Of a DNA stretch of 64,000 bases, positions 58,406 to 64,000 are shown in pieces. Made by a program: the position numbers and the translations under genes. The stretch is from Dermatemys mawii (Eukaryota; Chordata; Testudines; Dermatemydidae). The stretch's first letter is position 1; each line of letters starts with the position of its first letter. The notes under the pieces were generated by a model. It was not told the DNA's origin. It did no database searches and saw only the letters and a list, made by a program, of their open reading frames with translations. The stretch covers positions 55,546,785 through 55,610,784 of the forward strand of contig ML677326.1 in assembly GCA_007922305.1 (NCBI GenBank), given 5' to 3'.

Positions 58406-58445
58406 CCACTGAAATCAATGAGAGTCTTTTCATTGATTTCAGTGG
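58406..58445. repeat. Perfect 16-bp hairpin, CCACTGAAATCAATGA
   Basis: The arms at 58406-58421 and 58430-58445 are exactly complementary, with an 8-nt loop. Lies just right of the hAT at 58025. Part of the TGAARTCAATGG hairpin group. Confidence 0.9.
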
Positions 58446-59100
58446 ACTTTTGATGAGGCCCTCCAAAGATTAGTCCAAATAAATTCTTCGTTTTGCATGA
58501 TCTCTGGCCATTTTTAAATTTTTACAGAGTGTGCTAAGGCATAGACAAGTGACACAGATGAAAAACCCGCAAACTTTGTTATTCATTTTACACAGAACAG
58601 CTACTTAAGATGTGCCACCTTGAGCTCTGAACATTTCCCATCATTAAGCATCACTTAGTGCCGATACACAGTTTGGGCAAATGAACAGCACATACGGTGT
58701 TTCATTCTCGGTAGCACGAATACTAGAAAATAGCAACTTCAGCCACATGTTGTAGTCAAAGTTTTATATTTCAGAGACCAACTCTTGCTGCATTTTTGCC
58801 TTATTTCAAAACTTCTCAAGATCCTGACATTTTTGAATCACAAAGACACTACCCAAAAAATCCTAGTGTCCCTGGGTTATGACAAACTGGTACCAGAAGA
58901 AATACTTATTCCTCCCCCAATCATGGGCGTTGTTGGGGGGCCAAATCAACTGCCAGCACTGTCGAACAATTTTAAGACTGCTCTAACTTGTGCCAGTGGA
59001 TGGTGTTCCCCTAAGAGCCACTCCACTGGCTAGGACTGCTGAATCATATTTCACTTCTGCCCTTTCCTTCCATAGCCCCTCCAGGTCTCAGGGCATAATG
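58446..59100. other. Unassigned DNA
   Basis: Nothing recognised. Confidence 0.35.
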
Positions 59101-60098
59101 TAAGAAGAACACAGAAACACCCATAGTGGCTTAGACCAATGGCCCATCTAGTTCAGTATCCTGTCTTATGACAGTAGCTAATGTCAGGTGCTTTAAAAGG
59201 AATGAACAGAACAGGGCAATCATCCAGTGACCCTTCTTGTCATTCAGTCCCAGTATCTGGCAGTCAGAGGCTTAGGGACACACACAGCCATGGGGATGCA
59301 TCCCTGACCATCTTGGCTAATAGCCATTGATGAACCCATCCTCCATGAACTTATTAATTCCTTTTAAACCCACTTTTGGCTTTCACAACATCCCTGGCAA
59401 CAAGTTCCACACATTCACTCTGTGCTATGTGAAGAAGTGCTTCCTTTTGATTGTTTTAAACCTGATGCCAATTAGTTTCACTAGGTGACCTCTGGTTCTT
59501 GTTATGTAAAGGAGTACATATTACTTCCTCCTTAACTGTCTCTGCATCATTTATGATTCTGTAGACATTTATCATATACCCCTTTAATCTTTTCCAAGCA
59601 GAATAGTCCCAGTATTTTTAATCTCCTCTCATACGGAAGCTGTTCCATACTTACTCATTTTTTCTTATCTTTTCTAATTCTAATATATCCTTTTTAAGAG
59701 GGGGATAACCAGAACTGTATGCCATATTCAAGGTGTGGACATACCATGAATTTATATAACATTATGAGTTTTACTGTTTGATCATTGATCCCTTTCCTAA
59801 TAGTTATTAACATTTGTGTTAGTTTTTTGACTGCTACTTCACATTGAGCAAATGTTTTCAAAGAACTATCTACGACAACTCTGAGATCTCTTCCTTGAGT
59901 GGTAATAGCTCGACACCCCATTGTTTTATGTGTAGGCAGGATGATGTTTTCCAATACACATTATTTTGCATTTATCAACACTAAATTTCATCTAGAATAG
60001 TGTTGCCCACTCACTCAGTTTTGTGAGACCCCTTTCTAACTTTTTGCGGTCTGCTTTAGACTTAATTATCTTGAATAATTTTTTATCATCTGCAAACA
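59101..60098 (-). mobile_element. CR1 LINE 3' third
   Basis: The 3' end is at 59101. Non-coding tail to about 59640, then the ORF2 C-terminus on the minus strand: RDLRVVVDSSLKTFAQ, ITIRKGIND and CPHLEYGIQFW (59954-59694). The copy stops just past the catalytic FADD codons (60085-60096), so the truncation point is inside the RT. Confidence 0.9.
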
Positions 60099-61284
60099 GC
60101 AGTTGACACCTAAGTGTGAGCAGCCAAATACTGAAGTATCAACAGCATTCAGCAGCAAGAAGCTGGAGGGTAAGAAGTGTCATCTTGGTGAGTAGTCTTC
60201 ATGGAGGCCTCCAGGGAAGGAACGGGGACTGTCTTGCTCTGGTGAGAGAGAGCCCAGGGAAAGGACTGCAATGGATACTGCTTTACCAGGATGCATTGTG
60301 AGAACTTTTGAACTCAGACTCATGTGTCCCAAGGGCAGGTGAAGATAAAGTACCATCACCAGCCCAGACGTCCAGATTGAGCAGCTGCAAGCAGAGTAGA
60401 ATGCCTCACCAAGTTACTGCATCTCAACTTTATGTGCACTACCAGTAGGGTTGGAAACTTTAGGTAGGGGTTAACAGTTTTATACAAGGAAGGGATCGTG
60501 TTGCTGTTGTCAAATTCCCTTCAGTTCTCTATTGCCTTTCAGCCCATTTCCATTCCCTTACTTAATATTCTTTTATATAAAAGGTTTCAGAAACCTTCTG
60601 TGTTCAATTGAGTCTGTATATCAAGGGCATCTGAAGTCATGTATGCAGTAGGGGCCAATGCCTGACGTTAAGAGGTAGAGACAGCTCTTTACCTTAAGAC
60701 ATCTACCAGAACCTGTGACCACTATGGAGAAGGGGTGGGGATGGCACAACGCTTATGCTTGCTGAAGATATATGCAAGGCAATTCTTCCTTACTGTTAGG
60801 CAGTTTTATGGTATTGGATGCAAGAACTAGATGTTTTTATGATTTAAGAGCTGCAGGAGATTAAACTAGATCTTAACAGTTAAATTCTGTCTTAACAATT
60901 GATGAATCTATACACTCCCCTTGGGCTGCTGCAGTAACTAGAGAAAAATCCCTGCAAAATAGAAGCAAGAATGAAGGAATGGCAAGAAAAACTGGTCTTA
61001 AAATAAGATGATCCATAAAACATGGGAAACTTGAGAGTTCTTGGTTGTGTTTAGTTGCCAGCAGCCCCTTGAGTCTGAAGGTAAGGAACTTATTCTGCAA
61101 TAGGAGGGTTTTAACATTTATAAGCCTGATCCAAGACAGCTGACTGGCACCAGGCAATAAAGTTTATAGATAAATGAATAATGTATGAAAAAGAATAGCA
61201 AAAGAAAATTCTATGTCCAATTTCTAACACACCTGGATAACATCCTGAAAATCTGGTATATTTCCTTTGGGCCTAGTCAAGGGT
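60099..61284. other. Unassigned intergenic DNA
   Basis: No gene or clear repeat. The text at 60760-60890 is faintly CR1-like (gagattaaactagat) but not callable. Confidence 0.35.
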
Positions 61285-61475
61285 AAAACCCACAGATCTT
61301 TAAAGATATTTAGGTGCCAAAAAAATGTAGGTAGGTGCTTTTGAAAGTTCCAGGAAGTGCCTAGACACCTCACTCTAACTGAAATTGATGGGCATCTAGT
61401 GGGATTATCAGATGGGCATTGGTGCCTCATTCCCATCTGCAGGTATCTAAATACCTTTAAAAATTTTACCTTAAG
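61285..61475. mobile_element. Old hairpin MITE with TATTTAGGTGCC arms
   Basis: Left arm agatctttaaagatatttag followed by gtgcc; right arm gcaggtatctaaataccttt followed by aaaaatttt; about three quarters of the arm pairs. The centre has aactgaaattgatgggcat, a decayed TGAARTCAATGG core. Confidence 0.6.
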
Positions 61476-62877
61476 TATTGAATATGATGTACTGACTCAT
61501 TCTGAACTTATCAATTTTCATGTTCTCAGGTTGTGTTATTGACCAAATGATCAGCACCAAAATCTTCCCACAGTATTAGATGCTCAGGAAGTACAAAACA
61601 CTGTAGAACAATTTTTCAGTCTTGGTATACAGGCTTTTTACATTTCTTGGGATAGATCTATAAAATGGTTCCACCGAGGGTCTATTCTTTGAAAAGAATT
61701 ACACTAAAACTTAAAAATTATATATATATGCAGGGAAATTACTGCATGTCACATTAACAGTATTAGTGAACTTCGTTGGAAAAAGATTACTGATCATTTC
61801 TCAAAGCATATCTCATTCATGTCATGATTAGAGGCTATTAAAATCTCGAGCACTGATATTTACTTGTGACTGTGACTAAATTGTGAAGTAGGATAACCTT
61901 ATATTCTTAAATATTCCTTCCATTTCTTTGGCAGTTATATTTCTGGAGATACAATGTAGTCCAAAAACAAAAGTGCAAAATGTATTAGGTAGATTTGACA
62001 AGGGACTAGTTGTGGTAATTAAGACCTGAACAGATGTCAGCATTAATAAGAGACTCAAATGAGGTGTACAGAGATAGATGTACTGCTTTAGCTGTGCTGG
62101 CAGGTTAGACATCATTGGTATCAGTGGATGGCATGGATTCAACAATTCTTTGCTTGAAAAAGCTTTTCTCAGGACCTCTGGTAAGCAGGAGCTCTGATAC
62201 TACTAGCTATTGTATGATCAATGACTAGATTTAGGCTAGCAATTCTCTCCATGAACATATACAAAACTACTGAGACAAATATTTATAGAAATCACATAAA
62301 TTTGGTCCTTATACCAGCCAATGTCTTATTATAAAGATATTGGAATTAAATTTCCCTTTAAGACTATCTTGATTCCAAAAATTTTACAGGATGATTTCTA
62401 CAGTCATTCTTGATGTAATGCCAACCATAAATAATGGTTAAAATGTCTCCATCATCACAACTTAAGATGAGTTTCAGTAATCATTCAAAAAAGTGTGCGC
62501 CTTATCTCCATTTTTAAAAAATTCAGAAAGATAAAATGTACTTTGATTTCAAGGTTGGATTGTTGGTCAATTTATTTGGGAAATGGATGAAACTAGGCAG
62601 TTCTAGGCCTATACACAAGTTCCAACACTAAAATCCCAAGGTGCTAACTCAAACCCAGACCCCATGCTGAAGCACAGTTAGGTAGCCAAAGCCATAGCTG
62701 AAAGCTACTATAAAGTCCAGTCAGTTCTGTGGATATTGAGGAAAATCTTATTTTAAATAAAGTGTTCTGCAGTTTACTGGTGTGATATTATCCTGCTGGG
62801 CTTCGTAGAGTTAAATCAAAGGAGGCTGTAAAGGATTAACCAATAGGAAACAAAACAATGGCAAAGGTGAGATAATC
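61476..62877. other. Unassigned intergenic DNA
   Basis: No gene supported. (TA)n at 61711-61728. Confidence 0.4.
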
Positions 62878-63041
62878 AGGTCAGCTCTAATTTTTTTTGC
62901 CACCCCAAGAAGAAAAGGTGGCCGGAGCACCACCAGAGGAAAAAAGGTGGGGGACGGTGGGCAGCACAGGCAGGAGCACCGGCCTAAGATTGGCTGGAAT
63001 GCCACCCCAGGCAGATGGTTTCTATGCTGGTGCTGGCCTTG
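62878..63041. mobile_element. hAT-type MITE, CAGGGCCGGCTC family, copy 3
   Basis: Degraded left end caggtcagctctaat and right end gtgctggccttg. Flanking 8-mers gagataat and gaggcaat agree at six of eight. The interior ttgccaccccaag and atgccaccccaggcagatgg parallel copies 1 and 2. Confidence 0.72.
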
Positions 63042-63260
63042 GAGGCAATATCACAGAAAGTGTCAAGTATCTGTGGGGAAACAGGGAAGCTATTCATCAG
63101 GGAATATACAAATACTGGCTTCAACTCGGCTAGCATAATTTAATCTTCTCAGGCTGAACCCCCAATTACTGGGATACTAAAACCTGAAAGATGCTAGGCC
63201 CACACCCCTGAGTTTTATCGATGTAAGTTTATAGTGGAGACCTGGCCTCAGACTTCCAGG

Positions 63261-63282
63261 CTTTTAAAAGTACTTTTAAAAG
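63261..63282. repeat. Perfect 22-bp palindrome
   Basis: Two cttttaaaag words joined by TA, self-complementary throughout, followed by a partial third copy to 63300, right at the 5' edge of a CR1 fragment. Confidence 0.85.
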
Positions 63283-63300
63283 GGTTTTTTTAAAAGTACT

Positions 63301-63526
63301 AGATAAATTCATGGAGGCTAGATACATCAATGGCTATTTGCCAGGATAGGCAGGGATAGCTTCCCTAGCCTCTGTTTACCAGAAGCTGGGAATGAGCGAC
63401 AGGGGATGGATGATTACTTGTTCTGTTCATTCCCTCGGGGGCACCATGCACTGATCACTGTCAGAAGACAGGATACTGGGCTAGATAGACCTTTGGTCCT
63501 ACTGGGTCAGGACATTCTTACCTTCT
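63301..63526 (+). mobile_element. CR1 3' end
   Basis: Starts gataaattcatggaggctag, continues with the 3' untranslated text and ends ggatactgggctagatagac and ctttggtcctactgggtcag, then a decayed ttctta tail. Same family as 23782-23930, longer at its 5' side. Confidence 0.9.
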
Positions 63527-63596
63527 AGGGAAGGAGGAGGGTTGATTGGGTTGTCCTCAGCTGCCCTGAAGGAGACATTGACAGAGACATACTGAG

Positions 63597-63950
63597 GCTA
63601 TGTCCACACCACAGAGCTTTTAGCAACATAGCAACACGGCTGTGGTGACATAGCCAAAAGTCACTCAGCGCAGCCTCTGTTTGTTAGCTCTCCTGCCAAC
63701 AAAATACTACTCCCAATGAGCAGTCAAGAATCAGAGGGGTAACCGTGTTAGTATGGGATTGCAGAACTAACAAAGAGTCCTGTGGCATCTTAAAGACTAA
63801 AGTATTAGAGCATAAGCTTTCATGAGCTAATACCCACTCTGTCGGATGCAATGAGCGGTGTTAGCCTGAATGGCAGAAGATTGCTCCTGCTGTCAACGTG
63901 CTGTTCCTACTGGCACTTGTTGTGGCAAAAGTTTTGTCTTTTGGGGGCTG
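63597..63950. mobile_element. DNA-transposon MITE interrupted by a PLE tail
   Basis: Starts aggctatgtccacaccac, with internal gagcttttagcaacatagc, tagctctcctgccaac and, after the insertion, ctactggcacttgttgtggc and aaaagttttgtcttttgggg. The aggctatgtc end relates it to 42225 and 51905. The right end was not found. Confidence 0.6.
63722..63848 (-). mobile_element. PLE-A tail insertion with 8-bp duplication
   Basis: Flanked by caatgagc at 63714-63721 and 63849-63856, exact. On the minus strand it begins catccgacagagtggg, then GAAA, stem III AGC-TTAT-GCT and C, and ends taacacggttacccctctg. The hammerhead-like core is broken (CCGACAG for CUGANGA). The 5' truncation falls three bases before that core. 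Confidence 0.88.
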
Positions 63951-64000
63951 AGAGAGAGAGGAGGGGTTTAAACAGCTCTGAAAGACAAAAAGTTGTGTCA

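Overview
The window looks like vertebrate intergenic DNA from a turtle, most likely a cryptodire. It is AT-rich, no host protein-coding exon can be supported on either strand, and every longer open reading frame is explained by a decayed transposable element. The turtle assignment rests on the repeat mix: CR1 LINEs with the (TTCTTATG)-type 3' tail, tRNA-derived SINEs resembling the tortoise Pol III SINE (Cry) family, Penelope-like elements (PLEs) of two families, and abundant hAT-type and other MITEs. That is inference from remembered family sequences; no database search was possible.

Layout. 1-830: CR1 reverse transcriptase fragment (minus). 2004-3930: a PLE (family B, minus) that received a SINE and a small hAT-like MITE. 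4965-7140: a second PLE (family A, plus) split by a 941-bp hAT-type element with a perfect 8-bp target duplication. 8390-12088: the longest CR1 copy (minus), interrupted by a 350-bp inverted PLE dimer with a perfect 12-bp target duplication. 12089-29566: mostly unassigned sequence with MITEs, a ZMYM1-like hAT transposase relic (14585-15750) and two CR1 3' ends. 29567-43365: several LTR-type elements (29567, 32062, possibly 36290, and 42059 with a perfect 5-bp duplication), a tandem tRNA-derived repeat (40150-40634) and MITEs. 45480-48925: a Harbinger-type transposase relic followed by a head-to-head PLE-B copy, which holds an LTR, which in turn holds a SINE. 49220-64000: more MITEs, CR1 tails, and a PLE tail inserted into a MITE.

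The most interesting structure is in the PLE tails. Both PLE families carry a motif resembling a hammerhead ribozyme: a CUGANGA-type box, a 5-bp stem II and GAAA. In family A a 3-bp stem III with a 4-nt loop and a UH site follows. The stem II sequence differs between the families but remains paired. Five copies can be compared here. Hammerhead motifs in Penelope-like elements are already described in general, so the novelty lies in these copies and in their shared deviation, one extra A before stem II. A second recurring signal is a group of short hairpins with a TGAARTCAATGG-like core that I cannot assign to a named family.

The elements do not act together as a pathway. Their nesting records the order of insertion: older CR1, PLE and LTR copies were hit later by PLE tails, hATs and SINEs.
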